Assembly (NCBI GenBank): GCA_002424705.1 | Contig: DIKW01000030.1 | Location: 1-12,884 of the forward strand | Reading direction: 5' to 3' | DNA from: Geobacter sp. UBA5608 | Lineage (GTDB): Bacteria; Desulfobacterota; Desulfuromonadia; Geobacterales; Pseudopelobacteraceae | DNA: 12,884 bases | Shown here: piece by piece, positions 5,437 to 12,884 of the stretch | Layout: every line of letters begins with the position of its first letter | Position numbering within the stretch: the stretch's first letter is position 1 | Translations under genes and position numbers: made by a program | Notes under the pieces: generated by a model | What the model saw: the letters and a program-made list of their open reading frames with translations, nothing else | What the model was told of the DNA's origin: nothing | Database searches by the model: none

Positions 5437-6258
5437 ATGCAGTTCAAGGCGATGATTCTGGACAATGCCGAGGTGTCGCCCGGCTACTTTCGGATGCGGA
5501 TGACCGCCCCGCCGGAGATACTGACGGCCCAGCCGGGACAGTTTGTGATGGTGCGGGTCAACCCTTCCATCGATCCACTGATCCGTCGCCCATTCGGCGT
5601 GTTTGACGTAGGTGTACAGCAGCCGGGCTACACCGGCGCGGCAGCGCAACCCTACCTGGAGATACTGTACCGGGTGGTGGGCAAGGGCACCGCCATGTTG
5701 GCAACCCTGCACAATACGGACCTGCTGGATATCATCGCACCGCTGGGCACCGGTTTCGACTTCGGCCCGGCCGGCGAGGAGAAACTGATCGTCGGCGGCG
5801 GGGTGGGGCTGGCGCCGCTGTATCTTTTGGCCAAAGAGCTGGTCAAGCAGTCACCGGTACGGCTGTTTGCCGGTGGCCGCACCAAGGACGACGTGCTCTG
5901 TATCACCGAGTTCGAGCGGCTGGGGGTGGAGTGCTACACTGCCACCGAAGACGGTTCGCTGGGTGAGTGCGGTTTTGTGACCAAGGTACTGGAGCAGCGC
6001 CTGGACTGCACAGCTAACCAGGGTCGTATCTTCGCCTGCGGCCCCCACGGCATGCTGCAGGCCGTGGCCGGTATTGCAGCCAGGCGTAAGGTGCCGTGCC
6101 AGGTCTCGCTGGAAGGCTATATGGCCTGCGGCGTGGGTGCTTGCCTGGGCTGCGTCTGCGAAGGGGCCGGCCACAGCGCCGATACCCCCGATTACCGCTG
6201 CGTCTGCAGTGAGGGGCCGGTCTTTGAGGCCACTGAACTGAAGTGGGAGGGGGCCTGA
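5437..6258 (+). CDS. pyrK: PyrK, electron-transfer subunit of class 1B dihydroorotate dehydrogenase
   Basis: This 273-residue flavoprotein passes electrons from PyrD to NAD+ through FAD and a [2Fe-2S] cluster in pyrimidine synthesis. The ferredoxin-reductase-like FAD domain carries IRRPFGVFD at about 49-57. The NAD domain has VGGGVGLAPLYLLAKEL at 119-135 and ACGPHGML at 200-207. The C-terminal cluster motif is C231-x4-C236-x2-C239, with a fourth ligand in RCVCSEGPVF (C257 by comparison with the family pattern C-x2-GPVF, possibly C255). Length is normal. It lies one base from pyrD, matching the PyrK2-PyrD2 heterotetramer. NAD coupling instead of quinones fits an anaerobic lifestyle. Confidence 0.95.
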   Translation: MQFKAMILDNAEVSPGYFRMRMTAPPEILTAQPGQFVMVRVNPSIDPLIRRPFGVFDVGVQQPGYTGAAAQPYLEILYRVVGKGTAMLATLHNTDLLDIIAPLGTGFDFGPAGEEKLIVGGGVGLAPLYLLAKELVKQSPVRLFAGGRTKDDVLCITEFERLGVECYTATEDGSLGECGFVTKVLEQRLDCTANQGRIFACGPHGMLQAVAGIAARRKVPCQVSLEGYMACGVGACLGCVCEGAGHSADTPDYRCVCSEGPVFEATELKWEGA

Positions 6259-6259
6259 T

Positions 6260-7174
6260 ATGCAACCTGATCTGTCTGTGGAGATCGCCGGCCTCAAGCT
6301 GCGCAACCCGGTAATGACCGCCTCCGGCACCTTCGGCTACGGCGAGGAGTTCAGTCAGTACGTTAATCTGGAGACCATCGGCGCCTTTGTCACCAAGGGG
6401 CTTTCGTTGAAACCGCGAGCCGGCAACCCCACCCCCCGTATCGTAGAGACCCCCGGCGGCATGCTGAACGCCATTGGCCTGCAGAACGTGGGGATTGAGG
6501 CCTTTATCCAGAAGAAGGTGCCGTTTTTGCGCACCGTCAACACCCCGGCCATCGCCAACTTCTTTGGCTATACCCCGGAGGAGTACGCCGAACTGGCCAC
6601 GCGGCTGGATACCATCCCCGAGGTGGCGGCCCTGGAGGTGAACATCTCCTGTCCTAACGTCAAGCAGGGCGGGATCGTGTTTGGCACCGATCCGTCTTGC
6701 GCCGCCAGTGTGGTCAAGGCCTGCCGGGCCGCGACCAGCAAGCCGTTGATCGTCAAGCTCTCCCCCAATGTGACCGACATCGTCGAGATGGCCCAGGCCT
6801 GCGAAGGGGAGGGGGCCGACGCCCTGTCGGTGATCAACACCCTGACCGGCATGGCCATCGACCTGGAGCGGCGCCGGCCGGTGCTGGCCAACGTGACCGG
6901 CGGTCTGTCCGGCCCGGCCATCAAGCCGGTGGCGCTACGGATGGTCTGGCAGGTATCAAAGGCGGTCAAGGTGCCGGTGATCGGCATCGGCGGGATCATG
7001 TCGGCCAGCGATGCCCTGGAATTCATGCTGGCCGGCGCCACGGCGGTGCAGGTCGGCACGGCCAGCTTTGTCAACCCCGGTGCTGCGCAAGAAATAGCCC
7101 AAGGGATGGAACGCTGGCTGATTGATCACGGCGTTGACGATGTCAGGTCGTTGATCGGCGCACTACAGGCGTAG
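6260..7174 (+). CDS. pyrD: PyrD, dihydroorotate dehydrogenase class 1B catalytic subunit
   Basis: A 304-residue FMN TIM-barrel enzyme oxidising dihydroorotate to orotate, the fourth step of UMP synthesis. Motifs in order: NPVMTASGTFGYG (16-28), TKGLSLKPRAGNPTPR (45-60) with the FMN-contacting Lys46, GMLNAIGLQNVG (67-78), and VNISCPNVKQGG (127-138), whose C131 is the catalytic base typical of class 1. Next come the conserved NTLTGMAID (193-201), GGLSGPAIKP (214-223) and the phosphate-binding GIGGI (242-246). The Cys base and the PyrK partner immediately upstream mark class 1B rather than the membrane-bound class 2. GGGAGG precedes the ATG at 6260, and the mscS-like gene follows after 13 bases. 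Confidence 0.96.
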   Translation: MQPDLSVEIAGLKLRNPVMTASGTFGYGEEFSQYVNLETIGAFVTKGLSLKPRAGNPTPRIVETPGGMLNAIGLQNVGIEAFIQKKVPFLRTVNTPAIANFFGYTPEEYAELATRLDTIPEVAALEVNISCPNVKQGGIVFGTDPSCAASVVKACRAATSKPLIVKLSPNVTDIVEMAQACEGEGADALSVINTLTGMAIDLERRRPVLANVTGGLSGPAIKPVALRMVWQVSKAVKVPVIGIGGIMSASDALEFMLAGATAVQVGTASFVNPGAAQEIAQGMERWLIDHGVDDVRSLIGALQA

Positions 7175-7187
7175 AGCGGAGGCGGCA

Positions 7188-8738
7188 ATGGGCGAGGCAG
7201 CGGCCGGACAGCTATCGCTTTCCCGCTTGTTATCCCTGGCAGATATCAACTTTCTGCTGGTGAACAAGCTGTTGGTGCTGGTGGTGGTGGTGCTGTTCTT
7301 TGTGGCGGTAATCATCCTGCGCCGCAGCAAGGGGCAGACGGCACCCGCCGACGCCTGGGCAACAATCAAGCTGGCCGTGCTGGGGTTGGCGTTGCTCTAC
7401 CTGGAGGCGTCGTTGTCCTCCTATCCCCACTATCGCGGAATCCTGGCCGGTGTGCAGGGCGTGATCGTGCTGCTCTGTCTGGCCAGGCTGGTGATCTACC
7501 TGCTGGTGGATCTGGTGCTGACCATTCGTCTCAAGGACAACGTGCCGATGCTGGTGCGGGATGCCGTACGTCTGTTGGTCTACCTGCTGGCCGCCCTTTT
7601 TTCGCTGCATATGGTCTTTAAGGTGGATCTGTCGGCGGTAGTGGCCACTACAACGGTGCTGACCGCGGCGGTGGCCTTTGCCATGCAGAGTACCCTCGCC
7701 AACCTTTTCTGCGGGTTTAGTATCCAATCCGATGCCAAGCTGACACGGGGCACCTGGCTGGCCCTGCCGGAGAAGAACCTGTTTGGTCAGCTCGACAACG
7801 TAGGCTTTCGCTATACCACGCTACGCACCCTGGATAACAATCTGGTGCTGGTGCCCAACAACCAGTTGGTGCAGAGCATCGTTACCACCCACGGTAACCG
7901 CGTTGATGACGTTCATCAACGGGCAGCGGTGACCCTGAACGTCGGTCTGCCTTACGCAATGCCGCCTGAAGAGGCCCGCAGCTTGTTGTCGGCTGTGCTG
8001 GCAGAGGATAGCCTGGTGCTTGCCGAACCGATGCCGCAGGTGCGGCTGCAATCCTTGGCGGAGAGCTGTATTACCTATCTGCTCAAATTTTGGGTGGCTG
8101 ATCCCCAACAGCGCAATCAGGCCCTCGACACCGTCCAGACCAAGGTCTGGTACGCCGTACAGCGTGCCGGCTGGAGCTTTCCATTTCCCCATCGCCAAAT
8201 TGTCGATACGCCGCTTCGCCCGTCGTTTCCGCCGCCCCGTGAGGCGGTGCTTGAGGGGTTGCGGCTCTCTCACCTCTTTGAGGTGCTCAGTGACGACGAA
8301 CTGGCCTTGCTTGCCGACCGAGCCCGCATGCGGGTGTTTGCTCCCGGTGAAACCGCCGTGCGGCAGGGGGAACCGGGGGCCTCGCTCTACTTTGTGCTGC
8401 AGGGTGCTATGGTGGTTGAAGTCGACGGCGAGGCGGTGACGGAGTTGGAAAAAGGGCGTATGTTTGGCGAGATGTCGCTCCTGACCGGCGCCGTCCGCAG
8501 CGCCACGGTGCGGGCCATCAGCGAGGCGCGGCTGGCCGAGGTCTTAAAGGAAGATCTGGCCTGTCTGCTGGAGCAAAACGACCGGCTGTTGGAAAGACTG
8601 AGTCAGGCCTTGGAGCGCCATCAGGCCGGCATCAGGGACCACCAATCCTTCAAGGCGCAGTCATCTGGCCCGTCTCATCTCACGGCGGCCGACTATATGC
8701 GCCGAGTACGGGCATTCTTTTTTGGAGGTACAGCGTGA
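7188..8738 (+). CDS. MscS-family channel with C-terminal cyclic-nucleotide-binding domain
   Basis: The predicted inner-membrane protein has 516 residues. Hydrophobic segments lie at about 23-45, 58-75, 86-108 and 124-145, followed by the MscS pore-lining helix region (VVATTTVLTAAVAFAMQSTL, 151-170, continuing ANLFCGF). The MscS beta domain follows (RGTWLALPEKNLFG, LDNNLVLVPNNQLVQS, 187-230), then the cytoplasmic alpha/beta domain to about 345. Residues 355-470 form a cNMP-binding domain: LFEVLSDDELALLA, then PGETAVRQGEPGASLYFVLQ, and the phosphate cassette FGEMSLLTGAVRSATV (426-441), in which E428 and R437 are retained, so it should still bind a cyclic phosphate. Such fusions are known as bacterial cyclic-nucleotide-gated channels of the MscS superfamily. 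GGAGG lies 5 bases before the ATG. The stop overlaps the HD gene. Ligand and ion selectivity are unknown. Confidence 0.9.
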   Translation: MGEAAAGQLSLSRLLSLADINFLLVNKLLVLVVVVLFFVAVIILRRSKGQTAPADAWATIKLAVLGLALLYLEASLSSYPHYRGILAGVQGVIVLLCLARLVIYLLVDLVLTIRLKDNVPMLVRDAVRLLVYLLAALFSLHMVFKVDLSAVVATTTVLTAAVAFAMQSTLANLFCGFSIQSDAKLTRGTWLALPEKNLFGQLDNVGFRYTTLRTLDNNLVLVPNNQLVQSIVTTHGNRVDDVHQRAAVTLNVGLPYAMPPEEARSLLSAVLAEDSLVLAEPMPQVRLQSLAESCITYLLKFWVADPQQRNQALDTVQTKVWYAVQRAGWSFPFPHRQIVDTPLRPSFPPPREAVLEGLRLSHLFEVLSDDELALLADRARMRVFAPGETAVRQGEPGASLYFVLQGAMVVEVDGEAVTELEKGRMFGEMSLLTGAVRSATVRAISEARLAEVLKEDLACLLEQNDRLLERLSQALERHQAGIRDHQSFKAQSSGPSHLTAADYMRRVRAFFFGGTA

Positions 8739-9280
8739 TACTGGCTGTCGAACAGCTGTTGCAGCGGTACTGCACTGATCGGACGGTGGAGATTCTGATG
8801 ATCCACGGCAGGATGGTGGCAGGCAAGGCCCTGGAGGTCTGCGGCCAGCTGCAGGTTGATGCGGATACCCGCAAGCTGGTGCTTGAGTCGGCCTATCTGC
8901 ATGATATCGGAGTCTGTCGCACCGATGCTGCCGATATCGGCTGTACCGGCAGCGAGCCTTATATCCGGCATGGTCTGTTGGGCAGGGAGCTCCTCGAGGC
9001 TGAGGGGCTGCCGCTGCACGCCCTGATCTGCGAACGTCATACCGGCGTGGGGCTCACCGTGCAGGATATCGAGCGCCAGCAGCTACCGTTGCCCCGCCGT
9101 GACATGACCCCCCATTCCCTGGCCGAACGGATCATCTGCTTTAGTGACCTGTTTTTTTCAAAAAATCCGTCTCGATTAGAACAGGAAAAATCGGTTGCCA
9201 CGATTCGTGACGGGTTGGCCCGGTTCGGGGTGGACAAGGTGGTCATCTTTGACGACTGGTTGCACGAATTTTCAGCATAA
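8735..9280 (+). CDS. HD-domain phosphohydrolase, uncharacterised family (TIGR00295-like)
   Basis: A 181-residue cytoplasmic protein with the HD metal-site pattern complete: H24, H56-D57 (in AYLHDIG), H79, H102 (in ICERHTGVGLT) and D138 (in CFSDLFF). HD proteins of this kind are usually metal-dependent phosphohydrolases or phosphodiesterases on nucleotides; the exact substrate is not known, and no nucleotidyltransferase or GYP motif is present. The ICERHTGVGLT block and the PRRDMTP-SLAERI segment resemble a family I recall as TIGR00295, which is from memory and unchecked. Translation starts at a GTG (8735) 6 bases after GGAGG and overlaps the channel's TGA, so production of the two is coupled. 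This is the last gene before a 96-base gap. Confidence 0.82.
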   Translation: MILAVEQLLQRYCTDRTVEILMIHGRMVAGKALEVCGQLQVDADTRKLVLESAYLHDIGVCRTDAADIGCTGSEPYIRHGLLGRELLEAEGLPLHALICERHTGVGLTVQDIERQQLPLPRRDMTPHSLAERIICFSDLFFSKNPSRLEQEKSVATIRDGLARFGVDKVVIFDDWLHEFSA

Positions 9281-9298
9281 CCCTGTTTTATAAAAGGG

Positions 9299-9327
9299 TT
9301 GCATTTCTGGTGTCAATCCACTACAGT
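9299..9327 (+). promoter_or_regulatory. Candidate promoter for the pheA-tyrA-aroA-cmk unit
   Basis: TTGCAT (9299-9304) and TACAGT (9322-9327) are 17 bases apart. The -10 matches consensus at four positions; the -35 keeps only the TTG. It is the best pair in the 96-base gap between the HD gene and pheA. The predicted leader is about 40 bases and shows no T-box, short Phe-rich leader peptide or obvious attenuator. Confidence 0.4.
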
Positions 9328-9331
9328 GACA
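9311..9331. promoter_or_regulatory. Candidate operator dyad overlapping the pheA -10 element
   Basis: TGTCA and TGACA form an inverted repeat with an 11-base centre that covers the TACAGT element. A nested CACT-AC-AGTG palindrome has a slightly different centre. The position suits a repressor site, but it is a single short dyad and does not match the TyrR box spacing. Confidence 0.25.
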
Positions 9332-9376
9332 ACTCTGTAAAACCCGTCACCAGCCCCTTCAGGATGATATCGAACC

Positions 9377-10453
9377 ATGTCCGAATCCCCAACCTTAGAT
9401 CAGCTCCGCACCGAGATTGATGCACTGGATGCACGGATCGTTGATGCACTTAATCAGCGCGCCAAGATCGCCTCGGCAGTTGGGCGTTTAAAGGCCTCCC
9501 AATCCAGCGACTTTCATGTACCCAGCCGTGAGCGGGCGGTCTATGAGCGGGTGGCGCTCCTGAACGAAGGGCCATTGCCCGACGAGGCGCTGCGCAGCAT
9601 CTTCCGTGAGATTATGTCAGCCTGCCTGGCCCTTGAATCACCGGTGCATGTTGCCTTTCTCGGCCCTCTGGCCACCTTTACCCATATGGCCGCCCAGCAG
9701 CAGTTCGGGCTTTCGGCCCAACTGGTGCCGCAAAAGTCGATTCCGACCGTATTTGAAGAAGTGGAGAAGGGCAGGGCGCTGTACGGCGTGGTGCCGGTCG
9801 AAAACTCCACCGAGGGGATGGTCTCCCATACCCTGGACATGTTTGTAGAGAGCGATCTGAAGATTACCGCCGAGGTGCTGCTGGAGGTCTCCCACGATCT
9901 GCTTTCGCGCACCGGACGGATGGAAGATGTGCGCAAGGTCTATTCCCATCCCCAGGCCTTGGCCCAGTGCCGCCACTGGCTGGAGGAAAACCTGCCCAAC
10001 GTGCCGCTGGTGGATGTTGCTTCTACCGCTCTGGCTGCACAGATTGTGGCTGAGGACCTGAATGCAGCGGCCATTGCCGGTTGTTCGGCCGCCGAACATT
10101 ATGGTCTCAAGGTGGTCCGCAGCCGAATTGAAGATCAGGTCAACAATTTCACCCGTTTTATCGTGGTCTCCCGCAAGCTGGCCGAACCGTCCGGCAACGA
10201 CAAAACCTCGATCCTGTTTTCGGTCAAGGACGAGCCTGGTATCCTGTACCGGATGCTGGAACCGTTCGCCCGGCGGGGGGTCAACCTGTCCAAGATCGAG
10301 TCCCGTCCGGTCAAAACCAAGGCCTGGGAGTATATTTTCTTCCTGGATATGGTGGGCCATGTCTCGGAACAGCCAGTGGGCGAGGCGATTGAAGAACTGC
10401 GCGGTTTCTGTCAATTTTTGAAAATTCTCGGATCATACCCCAAGGCGCGATGA
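9377..10453 (+). CDS. pheA: PheA, chorismate mutase-prephenate dehydratase with ACT domain
   Basis: This bifunctional P-protein (358 residues) converts chorismate to prephenate and then to phenylpyruvate for Phe synthesis. Residues 5-88 form an AroQ chorismate mutase; compared with E. coli PheA, R11, R28, K39, R51 and E52 are kept at the same positions, while D48 is Val. Residues about 91-265 are the dehydratase, starting VAFLGPLATFTH, with VPVENSTEGMV (139-149) and the catalytic TRF at 259-261. Residues 275-355 are an ACT domain with EPGIL (286-290) and ESRP (308-311), which in the family mediates Phe feedback inhibition. The start has only a weak AGGA about a dozen bases upstream. The TGA overlaps the tyrA ATG. 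Confidence 0.95.
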   Translation: MSESPTLDQLRTEIDALDARIVDALNQRAKIASAVGRLKASQSSDFHVPSRERAVYERVALLNEGPLPDEALRSIFREIMSACLALESPVHVAFLGPLATFTHMAAQQQFGLSAQLVPQKSIPTVFEEVEKGRALYGVVPVENSTEGMVSHTLDMFVESDLKITAEVLLEVSHDLLSRTGRMEDVRKVYSHPQALAQCRHWLEENLPNVPLVDVASTALAAQIVAEDLNAAAIAGCSAAEHYGLKVVRSRIEDQVNNFTRFIVVSRKLAEPSGNDKTSILFSVKDEPGILYRMLEPFARRGVNLSKIESRPVKTKAWEYIFFLDMVGHVSEQPVGEAIEELRGFCQFLKILGSYPKAR

Positions 10454-11316
10454 GTCAACCGATTATCACTACCCTGACGGTGATCGGCGTCGGCCTGATC
10501 GGCGGTTCCTTCAGCTGCGCCCTCAAGGCGGCCGGGGCGGTACAGCGGGTGATCGGCATTGACCATGATCCCGATAACCTGGCTTTAGCCCTGCGATTAC
10601 GGGTGATCGACGAAGCAGCCCCGTCACTGGCAGCAGGGGTCCGTGGGGCCCAGGTGGTGTTTGTGGCCGTACCGGTCGGTTCAATTGCCGCCGTGGTAGC
10701 CCAGTCAGCACCGTTTCTATCGCCGGGTTGCGTCGTTACCGATGGAGGCAGCGTTAAAGAAGAGCTGGTGCAGGCCTGTGAACCGCTCATGCCGGCCGGC
10801 ACCTTTTTTGTCGGCGGTCATCCGATTGCCGGCACCGAACATTCCGGTGCTGCTGCAGCCTTTGCAGAGCTGTACCAAGGACGACGCTGTATCCTGACGC
10901 CTACCGCTGCTACCGATGCCGCCGCCCTGGAGCTGGTGCGCCGCCTTTGGCTGGCTGCCGGCAGCCGGGTGGAATGCATGGAGGCGGCCATTCATGACCG
11001 GGTGTTCGCCGCTGTCTCCCATCTGCCCCACATGGTGGCTTATGCCCTGGTGCATGCTGTGGCTCGCTCCGCCGAGGAAGAAGAAAACATCCTGGCCTTC
11101 TCGGCTGGCGGATTTCGTGATTTTACCCGCATCGCCTCATCCGACCCGGCCATGTGGCGCGATATTGCACTGATGAACCGCGGGGCGCTGCTGGATATGT
11201 TTGATCGATACAGTGCTGAATTTAATGCCTTGCGGGAGCGCGTGGCCACGGGTGACGGCCCCTGGCTGGAGGAGTTTTTCAAGACCTCCAAGCGCCTGCG
11301 GGATGGCATACGCTAG
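10450..11316 (+). CDS. tyrA: TyrA, prephenate dehydrogenase
   Basis: A 288-residue NAD(P)-dependent enzyme making 4-hydroxyphenylpyruvate from prephenate (or tyrosine from arogenate). The Rossmann dinucleotide motif is GVGLIGGS at 13-20, with D38 at the end of the second strand suggesting NAD rather than NADP. DGGSVKEEL (98-106) replaces the more common D-V/L-G-S-x-K. GGHPIAGTEHSG (122-133) carries the catalytic-region H124; SHLPHMVAYAL (190-200) and GGFRDFTRIASSDPAMW (220-236) complete the family core. There is no fused mutase or ACT domain, so feedback control, if present, is not via ACT. It overlaps pheA by 4 bases, pairing the Phe and Tyr branches; aroA begins 8 bases after its stop. Confidence 0.94.
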   Translation: MSQPIITTLTVIGVGLIGGSFSCALKAAGAVQRVIGIDHDPDNLALALRLRVIDEAAPSLAAGVRGAQVVFVAVPVGSIAAVVAQSAPFLSPGCVVTDGGSVKEELVQACEPLMPAGTFFVGGHPIAGTEHSGAAAAFAELYQGRRCILTPTAATDAAALELVRRLWLAAGSRVECMEAAIHDRVFAAVSHLPHMVAYALVHAVARSAEEEENILAFSAGGFRDFTRIASSDPAMWRDIALMNRGALLDMFDRYSAEFNALRERVATGDGPWLEEFFKTSKRLRDGIR

Positions 11317-11324
11317 GGGTGACC

Positions 11325-12629
11325 ATGCACGAACAGATACAGCCGATGACCACGACGCCTGCCCGGGCGATTCGCGGCGAGGTGACGGTACCGGGTGACA
11401 AGTCGATCTCTCATCGCTCCATTATGTTGGGATCGATTGCCAACGGTACCACCACTATCACCAACTTTCTGCGCGGTGAGGATAACTTTGCCACCATGGC
11501 GGCTTTCCGGGCCATGGGAGTAAGCATCGAGGATGATGGCCAGACGGTGATCGTGCGTGGCGCCGGATTGCGTGGTCTGCAGGAGCCGGGCGACGTGCTG
11601 GACTGCGGCAACTCCGGCACCACCATGCGGCTGATGACCGGCCTGCTTTCCGGACAACGTTTTTTTTCGGTGCTGACCGGTGACCAGTATCTGCGTAAAC
11701 GGCCCATGAAGCGGATCACCGAGCCGTTGGCCCGCATGGGCGCACAGATACAAGGGCGCGGCAACGGTACCTTGGCCCCGCTGGCCATCAGCGGCACCCA
11801 GCTCCAGGGGATTGCCTATCAGTCGCCGATTGCCAGCGCCCAGGTCAAATCGGCCCTGATGCTGGCCGGCCTGTACGCCGACGGCACAACAGCGGTTACC
11901 GAGCCAACCCTGTCGCGGGATCATTCCGAGCGGATGCTGCGCTACTTCGGCGCCAACCTTGAAACCGCCGGTAGCACGGTCACCCTGCAGGGTGGACAAG
12001 AGTTACAGGGGCGCGAGATATGCGTGCCGGGCGACATCTCATCGGCGGCCTTTCTGCTGGTGGCGGCCCTGATCGTGCCTGGTTCAGAGTTGTTGATCCG
12101 CAACGTGGGGGTCAACCCAACCCGCACCGGGGTGATCGATATCCTGCAGGCCATGGGGGGCGATATCGTGCTGCAGAACCAGCGTGAGCTGTCCGGTGAG
12201 CCGGTGGCCGATCTGTTGGTCCGCTCGTCACGGCTGAAGGGGATCGAAATCAGCGGTGAGGTGGTACCGCGGGCCATTGACGAGTTTCCGGCCATCTGTG
12301 TGGCTGCGACCCTGGCTGAAGGTACAACTATCCTGCGTGACGCCAGGGAGTTGCGGGTCAAGGAGACCGACCGGATCGCCGCCATGGCCGCCAATCTGCG
12401 GCTGATCGGTGCCGGAGCCATTGAAGAGACCGAGGACGGCATGATCATCGATGGGGTTGCATCGTTGTCCGGCGGCACCGTCACCAGCTTTGGCGACCAC
12501 CGTATCGCCATGTCGCTTTCCATTGCAGCCCTGGCCAGCCAGGCTGCGGTGTCGGTGGATGACGTCTCCTGTGTGGCTACTTCGTTCCCCGGTTTTTATG
12601 AGCTGCTGGGCCGGGTGGCGGTGCGATGA
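11325..12629 (+). CDS. aroA: AroA, 3-phosphoshikimate 1-carboxyvinyltransferase (EPSP synthase), class II type
   Basis: The enzyme joins phosphoenolpyruvate to shikimate-3-phosphate, one step before chorismate. The ATG at 11325, five bases after AGGGG, is preferred over the in-frame GTG at 11319; this gives 434 residues. All four motifs described for class II EPSP synthases are present: GDKS (24-27, in GDKSISHRS), SAQVK (171-175), RDHSE (198-202) and NPTR (264-267). Further core features are GNSGTTMRL (95-103), the catalytic D319-E320 (AIDEFPA), ELRVKETDR (342-350) and FGDHRIAMS (389-397). It sits with tyrA upstream and overlaps cmk by 4 bases, a common aroA-cmk arrangement. Confidence 0.95.
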   Translation: MHEQIQPMTTTPARAIRGEVTVPGDKSISHRSIMLGSIANGTTTITNFLRGEDNFATMAAFRAMGVSIEDDGQTVIVRGAGLRGLQEPGDVLDCGNSGTTMRLMTGLLSGQRFFSVLTGDQYLRKRPMKRITEPLARMGAQIQGRGNGTLAPLAISGTQLQGIAYQSPIASAQVKSALMLAGLYADGTTAVTEPTLSRDHSERMLRYFGANLETAGSTVTLQGGQELQGREICVPGDISSAAFLLVAALIVPGSELLIRNVGVNPTRTGVIDILQAMGGDIVLQNQRELSGEPVADLLVRSSRLKGIEISGEVVPRAIDEFPAICVAATLAEGTTILRDARELRVKETDRIAAMAANLRLIGAGAIEETEDGMIIDGVASLSGGTVTSFGDHRIAMSLSIAALASQAAVSVDDVSCVATSFPGFYELLGRVAVR

Positions 12630-12884
12630 GGCGCGAACGGGGTATCATCATCGCCATTGACGGACCCTCCGGCGCCGGTAAGAGCACCCTGGCCAAGGAA
12701 CTGGCCAAGCGGCTGGGCTATCTACAGCTGGATACCGGCGCCATGTATCGCGCCATGGCCTGGCTGGCCCGGGAAACCGGTCTTGACCTGGCTGATGAGG
12801 CTGCGGTCAGACAGTTTTGCACAACTGCAGACATCGAGCTGCAGCCGCTGAACGGCTCCAGCCGGGTCTTTGCCAACGGCCGTG
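12626..12884 (+). CDS. cmk: Cmk, cytidylate kinase (5' part, cut by window end)
   Basis: CMP/dCMP kinase uses ATP to make CDP for nucleic acid and lipid synthesis. The first 86 codons are present, starting from an ATG that overlaps the aroA stop (ATGA). Visible features are the N-terminal strand IIIAIDGPSGAGKSTLAKEL with the P-loop GPSGAGKS (residues 13-20) and LDTGAMYRAMAWLA (about 35-48), the CMP kinase signature, then the start of the CMP-binding insert. The frame is open to the window end with no defect. No separate ribosome-binding site is needed, given the overlap with aroA. Confidence 0.93.
   Translation, partial: MRRERGIIIAIDGPSGAGKSTLAKELAKRLGYLQLDTGAMYRAMAWLARETGLDLADEAAVRQFCTTADIELQPLNGSSRVFANGR

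Noticed and set aside
9279..9300. Hairpin AACCCT...AGGGTT after the HD gene as a terminator
   Set aside because: The stem is short and AT-rich inside, and no T tract follows; it may be a weak hairpin only.
9638..10414. Long minus-strand open frame (about 258 codons) opposite pheA
   Set aside because: It lies wholly inside a well-supported gene, has a His/Gln/Gly-rich composition typical of antisense frames in GC-rich DNA, and shows no domain or ribosome-binding site.
11313..11999. Minus-strand open frame (about 228 codons) opposite aroA
   Set aside because: It is a shadow of aroA with low-information composition and no recognisable motif.
1..12884. Search for mobile elements, CRISPR repeats, phage or defence genes
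   Set aside because: No transposase, integrase, spaced repeats or defence-type gene is visible; gene packing is that of a core chromosomal region.

Overview
The window looks like chromosomal, GC-rich DNA from an anaerobic member of the Geobacterales (Geobacter or Trichlorobacter-like). This is inferred from gene content: a ferredoxin-dependent 2-oxoacid oxidoreductase operon, an NAD-linked (class 1B) dihydroorotate dehydrogenase with its PyrK partner, a Ros/MucR-type regulator, and a pheA-tyrA-aroA-cmk aromatic amino acid cluster. No database search was possible, so the taxonomic call is tentative. I see no mobile element, CRISPR array or prophage gene. Most of the window is housekeeping.

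Left part (1-2002): the 3' end of tsaD (tRNA t6A synthesis) overlaps rsmA (16S rRNA dimethylation) by 4 bases. A perfect 15-bp hairpin that includes the rsmA stop codon separates rsmA from a convergent minus-strand gene. That gene encodes a Ros/MucR zinc-finger protein with a histone H1-like Lys/Ala/Pro tail.

Middle left (2003-4945): after a 187-base divergent intergenic region come korD-korA-korB-korC, the four subunits of a 2-oxoacid:ferredoxin oxidoreductase (ferredoxin, alpha, ThDP beta, gamma). The operon has no terminator of its own. It runs into a tRNA-Gln(UUG) gene whose sigma-70-type promoter overlaps the korC stop codon; a good intrinsic terminator follows the tRNA.

Middle right (4947-9280): rimI, pyrK, pyrD, a mechanosensitive-type (MscS) channel fused to a cyclic-nucleotide-binding domain, and an HD-domain phosphohydrolase are packed with gaps of 1-13 bases or overlaps and are probably one transcription unit. 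rimI lacks a Shine-Dalgarno sequence, and a promoter-like element is placed so that transcription would begin at its ATG. The channel and HD genes overlap by 4 bases and form the least understood pair here.

Right part (9281-12884): a 96-base gap carries a candidate promoter and dyad. It is followed by pheA (chorismate mutase-prephenate dehydratase-ACT), tyrA (prephenate dehydrogenase), aroA (class II-type EPSP synthase) and the start of cmk (CMP kinase, cut by the window end). pheA/tyrA and aroA/cmk overlap by 4 bases. The cluster joins the last steps of chorismate supply to the Phe and Tyr branches.
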